A stretch of DNA of 57,130 nucleotides from Purshia tridentata (lineage: Eukaryota; Streptophyta; Magnoliopsida; Rosales; Rosaceae): positions 1-57,130 of the forward strand of contig QANT01000058.1 in assembly GCA_003254885.1 (NCBI GenBank), in the 5' to 3' direction. Made by a program: the position numbers and the translations under genes. Of this stretch, positions 23,860 through 38,600 are shown piece by piece. The notes under the pieces are model-generated. The model saw only the letters and a list, made by a program, of their open reading frames with translations, searched no databases and was not told where the DNA came from. Numbering within the stretch: position 1 is the stretch's first letter; the number at the start of each line of letters is the position of its first letter.

Positions 23860-26800
23860 ATGACGGACACCACGGACGACATAGCTGAGGAAATATCGTT
23901 CCAGAGCTTCGAAGACGGTTGCAGACTGCTCGGTAGCCTTCTCAACGACGTGTTGCAGCGAGAGATCGGAAGCCAATTCATGGAGAAACTTGAAAGGAAC
24001 CGAATCCTAGCTCAGGTTTCACTCTCCCTTCTTATTTTGCTTTTTTTTTTTCTTTCTTTTTCTCAACATGTCATATCTCACTGTTTGCGGCACTGGAAAT
24101 TAGTGTTACAGTGTCGTTTTCTTTAAATGTACATTTTTATTTTATCGTTTACCGAGTCCTTGCTTGTTTGGTTGCTGGGGAAAACAGAGGAATTATTCTT
24201 AGCAGCCAAACAGACGGTGAAGATGAATTTCAAATTAAGAAAATGATATTGAATGTGTGTGTGTGCGTTCAGAGCGCTTGTAATATGAGGATGGCGGGGA
24301 TAGAGGACACGCCGGAGCTGCTCGAGAAGCAGCTAGCGTCAGAAATATCCAAGATGAGCTTGGAGGAGGCCTTGACTCTAGCTCGTGCTTTCAGCCATTA
24401 CCTCAATTTGATGGGCATTGCTGAAACCCATCACAGGTATCTCTCATGGACTTCTTTGTTCCTTTGAATCAAGTATTGAATTTAGATGGCTGGCTGTAAA
24501 ATCAATAGCTACTTGGGTGTTAAATCAGAAATGTTTTCATGTGTGTGTGTGAGATATGAAGAACAAGAGCTTTCAGGAAATAGCATTGTTCAGAGAGAGG
24601 TTAAGATTAACTTGGAAAGTAGAGAGTTGTATTAAACTCTTTCAGCTTTGAATTTTTCAAGCCTTCCGGTTAATATTATGGATATATGTTTTGCTTTGTG
24701 CAGGGTTCGTAAGCAACGAAATGAGGCATCTCTATCAAAATCTTGCGATGATATTTTTAATCAGCTTGTGCAGGGTGGTATTTCGCCAGACGAGCTTTAT
24801 AATACTGTTTGCAAGCAGGTTTCTTCTTGGTCATTTTGCTTATAGCTTTTTGGTCTTTGTTTGTATCCCTGGACTGAGAAATAGAGGACGTAATATACAG
24901 TTCATGTAGTTTGGGTTTCTGAAAAACATAGAACTGACACAACTAAGACAAAATAGTCCTGTATTAAACTTCGTTTAGGCGGCCTTTTGTTATAGCATGT
25001 CTCAAAAAGGGGCTCTGTGAGATCAATTTATTGCTTTTCCCTCATTTTATCAGCTCCATACGGGACATAATATGGGTGTGTGTGTATTTTAAATGTTGTG
25101 GTGGTAAAGAGTTAAGAGTTATCGGTTTTTAATTCTTAATCTCAATTTTTTCTTGCTGCTGCAGGAGGTCGAAATTGTTCTTACTGCACATCCTACGCAA
25201 ATTAATCGCCGCACCTTACAATACAAACATATTAGACTTTCTGTGCGTAGTTAGTGGCTTTGGTTAATCTTAAAACAAATTTAACATTTCTTTTGATTTA
25301 TAATTTATAAATCCTTGCAGCATCTTTTAGACTATAATGACCGGCCTGATCTTACTCTTGAAGACAAAGAAATGCTGATTGAAGATCTGGTAGTGTTTCT
25401 CAACCTCATTCTCTTCTTCTAAGAGCCATATAGTACATTCCTCGAGGGGAGCGGGTGTATCTTTATTGCATTGGTAATTCGGATTTTTTTAATTTTCCCT
25501 GTGATTTCTATTTTATTCTTGCTTTCCAAGGTTCGAGAGATAACTTCAATATGGCAGACAGATGAGCTTAGGCGCCATAAACCTACACCAGTTGATGAAG
25601 CTAGAGCAGGCAATCTAGTTGAATATTTGATTTAACGATATTCATGTGCTTTGGTTGTTTGGGAACTTGTGTATCTCTTACTAACCAAAAGAATTCTATA
25701 TATTACAGGTTTGAACATTGTGGAGCAGTCCCTTTGGAAAGCTGTACCTCATTATTTACGTCGCGTCAGCAATGCTCTAAAGAAGGTTCGTTTTCGAATT
25801 CTGATCTGGTGTTACTACTTTCTTTATATGTGGTTCTATATTTTTTCTCATAAGTTTTTCTCAAATTTATTTATCAGCATACTGGATCACCACTTCCATT
25901 AACTTGCACACCAATCAAATTTGGGTCTTGGATGGGGGGTGATAGAGATGGAAATCCCAATGTAACAGCAAAGGTACCTCTAGGTCATGATGTTTTCTGA
26001 TATTTAACTTCATGAAATAATCTAATGTTTAAGTAGAGTTTATTATGCTTTCAGACTGTCTAACGATATCAACTTGCCTCTTTCTATTGCTCCAGGTCAC
26101 AAAAGATGTCTCACTTTTATCTAGGTGGATGGCTATTGATCTCTACATTCGAGAAATTGATAGCCTCAAATTTGAACTATCCATGAACCGGTGCAGTGAT
26201 AGACTGTCAAGACTGGCACAGGAAATTATAGAGCAAGGTTTGGCACGTTGCAGTTGTTTTGCATTGATATTTTGACTGCTTGGTATCATATGATTCATAC
26301 CCAAACATGGTTTCACCTGTTATTTTATGTTAGTGATAGATTTCCTTTGCATAGTTGCCTTAACAAATTACTCCTACGTTTCATTTTTTTTTTCCTTACA
26401 ACAAGATTCTTATTGCTTGAGCTTTAGCTTGGAGGTAACAGTGTTGGGTGGGATTCAGTTGGTTTAAGGTTCTGATATTATGTCTGTAATATGTCAGTAA
26501 ACTCTTACTTAAGTGCCTACCATGTGGGGGATAGACCACATGGTTACTAAGTTGAAAATAACTAAAGTGAGAAATTGTTGTCTTCCATTTACAATATTAT
26601 ATAGGTTGAATAATGGCAATTGGACTCATCTTACCCCAAGTATTCTATATTAAAGTGTGTAATACAGGTCATCTCTCTTGGATTTCTGAAGGATTCAATG
26701 TCTTTTTAAAAGATGTTCACAATGCTTGTTACTAAATTTTATAATTTTAAGCTAATTCAAAATTTCTCTTCAGAAGATTTATCTGAGAATCGGCATGAGA

Positions 26801-29800
26801 GTAGGAATCAGTATCATAATAAAAGTCAGTTGAAGCAACAAGCCGCGGCCCTTCCAACGCAACTTCCAGCTAGAGCTGATCAACCCTCTTGCACTGGTGA
26901 ACATCTGATTCTCCTTACAAAACCATAATTGTTTAGTTATTTATCATATAATAAATCAGGATTTCAAGGGTTTTGTTATTTTTATCTTATTTTTATGTCA
27001 TCTGCGGCCATCCCGTGGTGCATAAATGAATACTTGCTCAACTCTGTTACAGGCAGAACCCACATCGATCCCAAATGTAATGCTTCTTTGTTGCAAAGCA
27101 TTTGAAATGATCCATCTAGAGTTCAATTCATTATCAAGTGTGGAGGGAACCAAAATTTGACCAAGAAAATATTATTTTAGTGTCTGTAATATAATTAAGC
27201 TAACTCTTTCCTTACACCAATAATTCATAATAGTGATTCTTGTTTGTCTCGTCATTTGTTTAACCTTCCCTAAAGTTTTTATTTACCTAGCACCTAATTT
27301 ATTTTCTGACCAATTTTACCCATGGTTTCTCAATTCCTTTCAACTTACCTCTTCATGCAGAATGCAATGATGGTGATTCTCAGTACCCTAGAACTGAACT
27401 CCCTCGGACTGATCACATGCCGTTGAATTGTCAGGTAAAACAAGTTCCAGGATGCTGACATTTGCGTCGAACATTGGTTTTGCATCAACAATTTCCATCA
27501 TAGCCAGTAGTTACTTATGAATCTTTGTTATCTGTCATTTTCCAGGATAGTCAGGTACCTCCAATGTCAAAGTCTTCATCCCAGAATGCCCTTCGCAACA
27601 TGCGGTTGAATGCAAATGGATCTTCTGGGTCTTCCTCTTTTAATTCTAGTCAACTACTTGCTCAACGGAAACTGTTTGCTGAATCCCAGATTGGAAGGTC
27701 CAGTTTCCAGAAGCTTTTAGAGCCAAGGCCCCCTCAGAGATCTGCAATTGCTCCTTATAGAATTGTTCTTGGTAATATAAAAGAAAAGGTATTGTTCAGC
27801 CACTAATGCTTCAATTATGTCATTGGCTACATGGCGAAGCTTGTCTTCAATATTTTTAACATCCATGTTTGACAAGTTTTCAATCTCTTTTTGTTTTTTT
27901 GGTTTCATTATATATAGGCTTTATGGAAAGGGAATGACTAGAGGGTTATTTCTTTCTTTTATCATTACTCATGCTTGTATATGTTCTGCGGGTTCAGCTT
28001 ATGAAGACACGAAGACGATTGGAGCTTCTTCTTGAGGATCTTCCTTGTGAGCATGATCCATGGGATTACTATGACACGGCAGATCAACTATTAGAACCGC
28101 TCCTTATATGCTATGAGTCTTTGGTAATCTCTCCTTAACCCAGAAACACTCTCTCTCACTATTTCTCTCACACTTGCATGTGCAAAGATACACGTGCAGA
28201 ACATCTGCATGCATGCAAACTTCTAGGTAAAGCTGAATTACAACTATCATCTTTTGCAGCAATCATGTGGATCTGGGGTACTAGCTGATGGCCGGCTTGC
28301 TGATCTGATCCGAAGAGTTGCTACCTTTGGGATGGTATTAATGAAGCTTGACTTGCGTCAGGTGTGTTTTATTTTGGTGCAGTAGAAGTTACTTGCTCTT
28401 TTCTTCTCAAAGAAAAAGTTACTTGCTTTTGTAACATATTTTAACCGAAGATTGCAATGGGACAGGAATCTGGTAGACATGCAGAAACACTTGATGCAAT
28501 TACCAAATATTTGGATATGGGTACATACAGTGAGTGGGATGAAGAAAAGAAGCTGGAATTTCTTACAAGAGAGCTCAAAGGGAAGAGGCCACTAGTCCCA
28601 CCAAGCATGGAGGTGAGTTTCTTAGTGTCAGGGACTCGGGATTAATTACGATGCTAAAAAATTCAGAAACCCTAGCCTAATTTACTTCAATCTGAAATCT
28701 TTTTCCTAGATTTTAAGAATAAGTGTTTGCTATATTGAAAAGTAAATGCGTATATATTACTAGGATTTATGAAAAATTGCGGTAATCATAATTTGTATAA
28801 AAGGAAATAAAAGTTTAAGAAGCACAAATTGCTTGAATATGTGTAGTTACAGACTTATGCCTTTCCTCATGTGAATCTTTTCAGGTTGCTCCTGATGTTA
28901 AAGAAGTACTCGACACCTTCCGTGTTGCTGCTGAGCTGGGCAGTGAATCACATGGAGCCTATGTGATTTCTATGGCATCGAACGTATGGCATACCACTTT
29001 TATTATGGATTCATATTCAAGCTGTACACTATAAAGCAGAACTCGTTCACATTAAATTTAAGGAGCTTTTCTTTTCCCACCGCAATGTCTTTATACTTGA
29101 GTTGTGTAGTAAAGTTGACAGCATTCCATGTCTTTCATACTTGGCAGGCAAGTGATGTCCTTACAGTGGAGCTTTTGCAGAAAGATGCACGACTTGCTGT
29201 TAGTGGGGAGATAGGAAGGCCATGTCCTGGTGGAACGTAAGTCTTAACACCTCTATATTGATATTGCTAGATTAAAGATTGTCTTTCTTCTTTAGATACA
29301 GTTTATCACTATATATTTATTAGTGTTATATAAGGCATCTGAAATTTATATCTTACATGATTATCTATTGGATTATTGATCTTGGGAGGATATACAGAAA
29401 TTATATCATTTTCTGGATATTATCATTTTTTATCATTTGTGCACATACACATAGAAATGGACCTGCAGTTTGTAAGCACGCTCATGACCCATCTTGATTC
29501 CTCATTATATAGAAAATAGATAGTAGGGTTGGTAAAACAGGGTTTTGGTTCCCTCTCCACACAAATTTAAATTTCTCTTAATTGATTTAAAGCCTTTTAG
29601 TTGTCCCTGGAATGATGCCCTTATTACTTTAGAATTTGCACTTGCAATGAATTTCACCATTGGTTTTTCATATATCTTGGAATAGGCTGCGGGTGGTTCC
29701 TTTGTTTGAAACTGTGAAGGACTTGAGAGGAGCTGGTTCAGTGATCAGGAAATTATTGTCCATTGATTGGTACCGGGAGCACATCATCAAGAACCATAAT

Positions 29801-31219
29801 GGGCATCAAGAGGTATTTATGTCAAGAAGCAGTTTCTGAATAAATTTTGGTAGGGTCCCGAATCTCATGGAGCTTATGAAGTTATATTGAACAGGTGATG
29901 GTTGGATATTCTGATTCTGGTAAGGATGCTGGGCGTTTTTCTGCTGCATGGGAACTTTACAAAGCTCAAGAGGATGTTGTGGCTGCATGCAATGAGTATG
30001 GTATTAAAGTTACTCTGTTCCATGGGCGAGGGGGAAGTATTGGTCGTGGAGGTGGCCCTACATATCTTGCCATTCAATCCCAACCACCTGGCTCTGTGAT
30101 GGTAACCATTTTTGTTTTCCATTCACCTGTCTGCTGTATCTTTATTATGTTCTAGTTTTAAAATTTCGAAAGTAGAAATATTCAATCTCGACTTATAATG
30201 AACAAAGCGGTACTGTTCCCAATTTTACTTAAGAGTGTAGTTAACCATGCGCATGCCTGTCTATGTTGGATTTGTGTAGTGTACATTCTCTGGTGTTTCT
30301 GTATTTGTGTAATCTTATGCCTGATGGTTAAATAAAACATGCAAACATTTCTACTCTATTTCATGAAACCTATAGTGGCTTATAAAATTGCCAGGGTACC
30401 CTACGGTCAACTGAGCAAGGAGAGATGGTACAGGCGAAATTTGGGCTGCCACAAACTGCTGTCAGGCAGCTAGAGATATACACAACAGCAGTGCTGCTTG
30501 CAACCTTACGTCCTCCCCAGCCACCTCGAGAAGAAAAGTGGCGTAACCTCATGGAGGAGATCTCAAAAATCAGTAGTCAGAATTACCGGAGCATTGTCTA
30601 TGAAAATCCAGAATTCCTTGCCTACTTTCATGAGGCTACGCCCCAGGCTGAGCTTGGCTTCCTCAACATAGGAAGCCGCCCCACAAGAAGAAAGAGCTCT
30701 ACAGGAATTGGACATCTTCGTGCAATTCCATGGGTTTTTGCATGGACCCAAACCAGATTTGTCCTTCCAGCTTGGCTTGGAGTTGGAGCAGGTTTAATGG
30801 GGGTTTGCGAGAAGGGAAACACTGAAGACTTAAAAGCGATGTACAAAGAATGGCCTTTCTTTCAGTCTACCATTGACCTAATAGAGATGGTTTTAGGTAA
30901 GGCAGACACCCGTATAGCCAAACACTACGATGAAGTCCTTGTCTCAGAAAGCAGACGCGAGCTTGGTTCTGAACTGAGAAAGGAGCTCTCGAAGGCAGAG
31001 AAATATGTGTTGGTGGTTAGCGGGCATGAGAAACTATCTGAGAATAATCGTAGTTTGAGGAGGCTGATTGAGAGCAGGCTTCCCTATCTCAATCCTATGA
31101 ACCTGTTGCAGGTTGAGGTACTGAAGAGATTGAGGCGCGATGATGATAATAATAAACTCAGAGATGCATTGCTTATCACAATAAATGGGATTGCTGCTGG
31201 GATGAGAAATACAGGCTAA
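23860..31219 (+). CDS. PPC4: Phosphoenolpyruvate carboxylase, bacterial type (PPC4)
   Basis: Twenty exons: 23860-24015, 24273-24436, 24704-24818, 25165-25242, 25321-25389, 25531-25609, 25709-25785, 25878-25973, 26096-26237, 26774-26896, 27361-27434, 27546-27788, 27998-28123, 28260-28361, 28466-28612, 28885-28983, 29148-29236, 29686-29812, 29895-30101, 30395-31219; 1045 residues. Makes oxaloacetate from PEP and bicarbonate. Catalytic blocks present: TAHPTQ (His154), [11 protein letters not shown] (706-716) and [14 protein letters not shown] (744-757). Three traits mark the bacterial-type plant enzyme: it begins [11 protein letters not shown], without the plant-type N-terminal phosphorylation motif; it ends RNTG and not QNTG; and it has a Ser/Gln-rich, probably disordered insert at about 326-450. 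In other plants this form joins plant-type subunits in large Class-2 complexes. Gene structure is far more split than plant-type PEPC genes. One intron is GC-AG. Confidence 0.96.
25610..25611 (+). other. Non-canonical GC splice donor in PPC4 intron 6
   Basis: Exon 6 must end ...GCTAGAGCAG and exon 7 begin GTTTGAAC to keep the conserved ARAGLNIVEQ. The intron therefore starts GC (GCAATC) and ends AG at 25708. No nearby GT keeps both the frame and the protein. Confidence 0.85.
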
Positions 31220-34200
31220 GTGAAGTTTTGGGTGTACAGCAACTTGTTGACTGAACATTCCACTTTTTCTTTTCTTTTTTCCCTTTATAGTCTTGTTTAA
31301 TTTTGTTAAAGGTTGCTGTTATTTGGAGGCCAAGTTGATGAGGAATGCTCTATACATAATATAAATATAGACTTCTACTGTAATGGTGAAATGCTGAATT
31401 GCTTTTAAATTTCTGTTTGCTTGGGTCTGGATAATGCTGCATGGTTTTCTTTTCTTATCATTTTCTTAAGGCAACTTGTGATATTTACATGTACATGTAC
31501 ATAAAACAATAATAGATTATGGTCTGTATCAATATTCCATGGCTTCATACTAAAGATAGTGTTGTGCATCATGCATGCTTACTGGACTGATATTCCTGTC
31601 TTAATGTCATGACTCGACAGCATGAGAAGCCTTAGAGAGTGGTAGGTTGTGAACAAATAGGTCCTAGTTGGATCGAATCATGACATTCTTATGGTCATTA
31701 GCGGTGACATGTTTTAATCCTAACCCTTCCAATCACCTTCGCTTCACTAAGCGAGCCCTAAGGCCTATGACGCTTTATATATTCTAATAATAAGTCCTAT
31801 AATCTTATTTGGCTATTTCAAGAAAAAGGTCAAAAAAAAAAAGAAAAAAAAAAGAGACCTCCATCAAAAGCGATTAACAAAGGAAAACAGTAGGTGTGAT
31901 TAGTGAATGATCTTTCGTCAAACCCTAATGAATTATACATTTAACATATAGCAAATTGGGAGTGTTCCATTCGAAATTTCATTCGAGCAAAACTATCATC
32001 GCTCCCTTACCAAAATTTTTTATTTTTGCTTTTTTATTTTTGTTATTATTGATTGGATTTTTGTGAAAAATTATAAAGCAAGAAAGATATAGAAAGCAAC
32101 TACTACATGCATGCCAATTATGTTTCTTTCTTGAGTCACAAATTTCTGGAAAGTAGATTTGTGCACTGTCAAATGTCCACTATAATCAGAACCTGATTTC
32201 CAAAATCTACAAAATTTTCCTCTACACACAAAACCTTCTTTTTAAACAAAGATTCCAAATGTTCTTTAAAGAAGGAATACCGTACATGCCTGCAGTTGTG
32301 AAAGCTGCGAGTTCAACAAACATGCAATAGTTGAAGCTTTCTAGTGGTGTTCACCCAATTTGAATCTAACTATGTACATGATGATCGATCTGAAGCTCAT
32401 CTAAAGCAATAGTTATGGTGACTATGCTGGCATTGCACCACTTGCTAGCTAGCTAGCCTGTCTTTTATGCAGTTTTGAGTGGGAATTGTCATTTCATTTC
32501 TAGCTTTCTTGGATTCTGACTTCCATTATACATTTCACCCAGCTTCCATATTATCTATCATTCAATATATTTTAAGTGAAATTGCATGCTGGTGCAATGC
32601 TGCCTAACTTAATTTATTAAAGCTATTTTTCTGGACATGACATATCATGAAATATGCATATTATGAAAAACAGGACAGAATTTTGAGGAATGTGTTCTCT
32701 CCATTAGAATAATTTCTTATTGAGGATACTATTAAATTTAGCCAGCTGCTTGTCATGTCCATTTAGGAACATAATCAAACAGAGTAAGCTAGGTGTTAAA
32801 AATTCTCAGCTAATAAAGTACAGTAAGGTGTTACAATATAGTTCAGTACTTGACATGGTTCTCAGATTTGATTAATTTCCTGTAAATAATCAAAGGCCAT
32901 CATGATCATCATCTGGGTGCACCACTTTATATACACAATTCTTAAAGTCTTCTGCCTTGTACCATCTCTCACTCAATAATGCAATGCAGGGCTTGCTTGA
33001 GTGCTCTGTTTCCAGTACCACTCCTGTGCATATCCTTAGGTGCCAATACAATATACATTAAGGCTCATCATAATGGCTAAACCCCATGCCATTGAAAATG
33101 TCAAATTAATCTTCACATCCGTACTGCATGTTTTGAAAATTTGGTCCCAAACTACAAATGCAGCATTGACCCTTTGGACCACAATAATGAATTGACCTTG
33201 TTTATTTATTTATTTATTTTTTTAATTTCCACAACCATTATATTGCAACATTGATATCTTCTACTTGATGGCCATTTGTCATGGAGATGATGGAATTGAA
33301 AAGCTAGCTACCTTGATTATTCATGAAGTCAAATAAAATGTTGTGTCCAGTGAATGGTGCATGGCAACAACCTGTTGAAAAATCTGTAGTGGAGATCTTA
33401 AGAGGGCCATACCAGCATGTTAAATTTCAACACATATAAATGCTGCCGTAATGCAAGTTGTGTGTAAAAGAAGTGACACTGATGGATATATATCATGGAT
33501 TGGTCTTATTAAAATTAATTTTATGCCGAGTGACATCCACTTAATTCCCATTAATTACAGCAGTGTGTTTTTGTTTCAACCTTAGATTCCAGACAATGAT
33601 ATGTGTTTGTTTGGATGGCCACCACTTTCTATTTATTCATGTAGTGTGATAAATGGCTTTTTGTGTTTGCATCATTTGGGTCACCAGTTTATAAATTTTC
33701 AATACAAATTGATTACTTAATTTCAGGTTAATACATCACATATTGAACCAAAAGATTCAAATCTAATCAGCTGCAGTACTTGGTATAAATAACATTAATG
33801 TTCATCTAGTGGCATGCATACTTGTTCGGTTCAGATTTTCAATATTGCTTCTGTACTTTACTAAGTTAGATTTTATTAATTAATAATGCTTCCTGCACTA
33901 TATTGTTGAATAACCCAATAACCCATACAGTGATTCCTTTAATTAATCACCATAAAGCAATTCCTCTTTTGTAGTCAAACCGGCCACACCAAAAGTATAC
34001 CACTCATATAGAATGAACCAAAAAAGAGAAATTGCAATAACAGAGAACCATAGATAGTTGGAAACAAAGAACATGGCCTAGCTAATGGGTATGAGATCAT
34101 TATTAATGGGTTTAATCTGTTAATTGTGATGACTAAAGGAAGGCAGGCCACCTTATATCTCGGTAGAAATAAGAAACTGCAGAACCTCCATCTGTCACTT

Positions 34201-34943
34201 AATTAATCAACTGCAACTATCACCATACACGTACCATTTGATTATTATTATTATAATTTTCTTAATCATTAAAGGAAAATGTAAACAAATCAGAAATATT
34301 ATAAAATTAACCAAAAACAAGCATTATTGAGTATATAATAGATTAATTAAGCAACCCTTTTCATCATTGTCAAATATGAAATATCTATAAAGGCTAAAGC
34401 AGCTAAAAGCTTAATTTGGATAAGTTTGTTCTATAAAGAAAGATACCACAATAATTAATTGTAGGTTAAGTAGCTAGGCTAGCTAGCTAGCTACATTATT
34501 TGGGTGACAATGTAGTATATGATATATCTAGCAGAGGATGGGGTACGTATTGAGGTCTGGCAACATTCGTTTGGTTGTGCCTGAAAAAGGGTAAAATATC
34601 AAATAATATTAAGGTGGACTAATTAAGCCCAGCCATCCAATATTTCTCAATTCTAAATGATCCCTTTAAAATGGTCAAACCCCAATATCTAGTGCTAATG
34701 CTTATTTTAATTACTCAACTTAATGGCATGTGTTGTATTAATGTTATATTTAATTAATTAACTTCGAACCAGCAAACTGGGTGATCAGTGTCCGCATGCA
34801 CTGTGGCCCGCCTAAGGACTACACCTTCTAAATATAGAAATCCAAACCTGAACAAGTATGCTGAGAAATATGTTTTTTTAAGGATTAAGGATTAATCAAT
34901 TTACACAATATATAGTTTAATTTGATTATTAATTAATTTCTAA
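31220..34943. other. Intergenic, 3' flank of PPC4 and gene-free DNA
   Basis: The first ~150 bases are the probable 3' UTR. The rest is AT-rich, with no frame above about 60 codons on either strand and repeated GCTAGCTAGC words. I looked for conserved plant microRNA sequences by eye and saw none. Confidence 0.5.
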
Positions 34944-35673
34944 GGCCATCTCCAACGGAGTTCTTGAATAGTCTTTATCACCATGAGTTTTTAAATTATA
35001 CAAATTCAGTGCTCACAATGGGTCAGAAATTGAGTCTCTAAAATAACAACTCTAGTGAAGTCTCTACAAAAAACCCCATATATACAGATTTTTTTAGAGA
35101 CTACTTTCTCATTGACCAAAAAATTAAGAAGTAATTAATTATATTAACTCAACAAATTAATGCAAAAGTTTTAAATCACATATATATATTTTTTAACTTT
35201 CTATTTGCACCGGCTATTCACAGTCTACATTTATTGATGGTTGATCAATTGCACTAGCAGGTTCACCATTTTCATTTATTGATCAATTGAACTAGCCATT
35301 TCTCTTTGTTTTTAAAATTTGGCTTAATATGCTAAATTTGTTTTTAATTTAAGTCTTCTATTCTATTGAATCATTTTTATGAATTAAAATTTGGTTGTCA
35401 GAATTTGAATTTTTTTGAATAAATGTTGGTAAAAATAAATGGTGATCACTTGAATAAAAAAACCTTTTAAAAAGTTGGCTTAAAAAAAAAACTTGGCACA
35501 TAATCAATTTAGCACATTAAAATTATAGAGTCTCAATTTAGAGACTCGAAAATTTAGAGACTCCATTGGAGTTAAAATTCATTTAGAGACCTAAATATTT
35601 CTTTAAGTCTCTATATGAGCCTTTAAAAGTGGTGATAGAGACTCACATAGAGACCCTCCCATTGGAGATGCCC
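34944..35673. mobile_element. MITE, PIF/Harbinger (Tourist-like), 730 bp
   Basis: The ends are inverted repeats: GGCCATCTCCAACGGAG on the left and, in reverse complement, GGGCATCTCCAATGGGAG on the right. Similarity continues inward through AGTCT(T/C)TATCACCA. A 3-bp direct repeat, TAA, flanks it (34941-34943 and 35674-35676), the target size expected for PIF/Harbinger. The interior has many TTTAGAGACTC units and no transposase. Non-autonomous. Confidence 0.88.
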
Positions 35674-35676
35674 TAA

Positions 35677-38600
35677 TAATATCAATATTAATTGTATCAC
35701 TTGATGACTTTTGTTTATGGATATACTATATATATATATATATGTGGGATCAAATTATGATATATCGACCTTAAGTAAGATTTAAGTGGTCCAACCTTGG
35801 GTGTAAGTTAGAGAAAGGGACAACCCATTAAAGTTGGCAGTATGAAGAAAGAACCAATAGGGATGAATGAGAGTGATTTTCATGCTTTTGGTGTACGTAT
35901 GTAGCAAACTACCAGAACAAGCTAAGAAGAAGGACCCGAAGAGCTAGTGTCGTGGACTTGATGCTCAACATGATAGTGGATGCTTCGCTTTAGTATAGCA
36001 GTAGTAGTGACATATAATTTTACTTGACCTGACTTGCATGCATACCCATATGTGTTTGTTTATTTGATATTAATTGCTGGAATGGGGTACTAATTTTCAG
36101 TGGAGGGCATGCCTGCATAATAGCATATATATATATATATATAAGATGCATGCACAAGGCAGTGCAGGCCAGCCCCTCCTGCTTCTTATTAATGAGTTGT
36201 GTCCCTTGCTAACTGGCTAAAGGTAAAAGCAAGACAAGACTATTCTCTTATTAATTTGGTACATGCATGTTCCTCCTTTTGATTGACAAATTCATTTGGT
36301 TCAATGCTGCTGACAGAGCTAAGTGCACAATGGGAAAGATATATCATGGGGTACGTACTAAATTAATGTACAATGTACCATACATATATGTATTATTGGT
36401 CTCACTCTAATTCATCTAAAAACATGTACACCTCTATCTTCTCCATCCATTCGTACGTATACATCGTTGACTGCATGGCTAAGGTTTATCCTTAGAATTT
36501 GCTCATTTAATGAATAAGTACTAGCTAGCTAGGCTCGAAGCGCTTTTAGATCATGCATGGTGCTTCATGCATGCGTGCAATTTACTAATTTAGTACTTAC
36601 TTTGGGTCAAATCGATCATACTAAGTTATATATATATAGGCCTTTCACTTTCCTCATCAGGACTTATGTTACAAATTCATGCACGTTCTTACTAATTTAT
36701 TAACATGAGATTCCGTATACGCCAGTAATTTTTATTTCTAATTCTTGTTGAGCATGATATTGATTGGAGAAACTTTACCTCAATAATGAAAAAGTTATAA
36801 GTACTAATCCTAGGCTTGTCGCTAATTTTCTTAACATGCTATCACTAATTAACCTTATCACTAGCTTATCTAATCTATATACTTTTCTTCCATAAAAAAG
36901 GGGTTCATGCTAAACCAAACCATATGCATGCACATTGACTTAGCCTATATAAAGTTCATGATCGAATTGACATATGTATATATATGCACACGCAATCAAT
37001 TTAATACAGATACTTACGTACGTTTTAATTATTAAAAAATACTAATGTTCTCCATATACCTTTTAAATATATATACAAAAATGAAATCTACGGGAAAGTA
37101 AGGATTTTCCAAAGTGCCATATCATGCAAGCTTACCAAACTTGGATCAGTGCTCAAAATTATTGTCAATAAAGTAACTTGCTTTAATTTCCATCCTTTAA
37201 AATATATTCAATATGAACGCTTTAGATCTGTTTGAGACATACAATTTAGACTTTGCGATCCACCATTTTGAACCCCAAAGACTGAAAATGGATTAATTAT
37301 TACAAAAGTTTTCGATGCTTCCCAAAGTGATCTCCACCTGTGAGCTAGTGTACGTACAATGATAGCGATCAAAACAAGTATATTTCCATTTCTTGATTTG
37401 TAATTAAATTCATTTTATCCATTAAGTTAAAGAATTAATCACTGTGATGGTAACTCACATATTTGACATGTCAATGTTATATTTTTATTTTGCAAACATA
37501 TTATATTTGCAGATTAAGAGTTGCGATAATATTTTTATGTTGTTGTCGATCTACTAAAACATCGTTATCCTATATATAAGCTGGTGTGCTTTAAACAAGT
37601 GTTGGCTTGGAGAGTAGTCTGATTTCTTTATGAGTTATATGGGTCAAGAAGACAAATCGGATTCTAATTTTAAGTTGGATCAGCAAAGAATCTGACCTTT
37701 AAATTGGGTCATTCTCTCACAAATATTATCAAACTTTGGATGAGAAAAAGGAAAAGAAAGATCATGGAAAAAAGGCACACTATATATAACGATGCCAAAG
37801 ACGCAACGTACGTGTAAATCAAATGAAAAAAGTTATATCAATTATCATCCACCCCTTAAGGATATGCGTCTTCAAGAGGGTCCTTCAAATCAAACAAAGC
37901 AGATCGATCTACACCTGGCACTCCATAACAAGCATAAAGTACTTTGCGAATCAAATTTACTGTATTAAACAGTAATTAAAAGGGTTAAAAAGTATACAAA
38001 ACAAGCTACATTTTTTCTTTTTTAATCTAAAAAAACGTACAACAAATATCTGATATTCTGATATGTCTATATTATTTTCCAACAGGACCAAATATTTGAT
38101 ATTATTCTGGTATATATGTCTATATTAAGAGAAGAATGTTATTTATTTTATCGAAAATTTTATTTTCCGATAGCTGATGAATACTAGTCGTATAAAAATT
38201 GAGTTTCTATGAAAAAAAGAAATAAATTCCTTGGAATATATATATTCCAATTTGGGAATTTAATATGCTTGCATTTTAAGAACATGCATGTAATCATCAG
38301 AATTAAAACTTTGTGACCAAAATAGTGAAATATATATGCATCGCGAATCTTCTCTCAAAAAGAAAAAGATGTTAACACACAAATTTTCATTATTTCAAAA
38401 TTTTCCGACCGTTGTGTAATGATCAATCTACATCACAGTATATTAAATCAAATAAATTGGAGCTGTAAATTGATTATATACTTAATGGAGGTGTAGTACG
38501 GTAGCTGTTTAATTTCCGGTAAAACACGTATTTATATTTTAGAGAGAGTAATTAGCATAATTACGACACCAATTCCAAATCGCTGTTTGGGGATTCCAAT

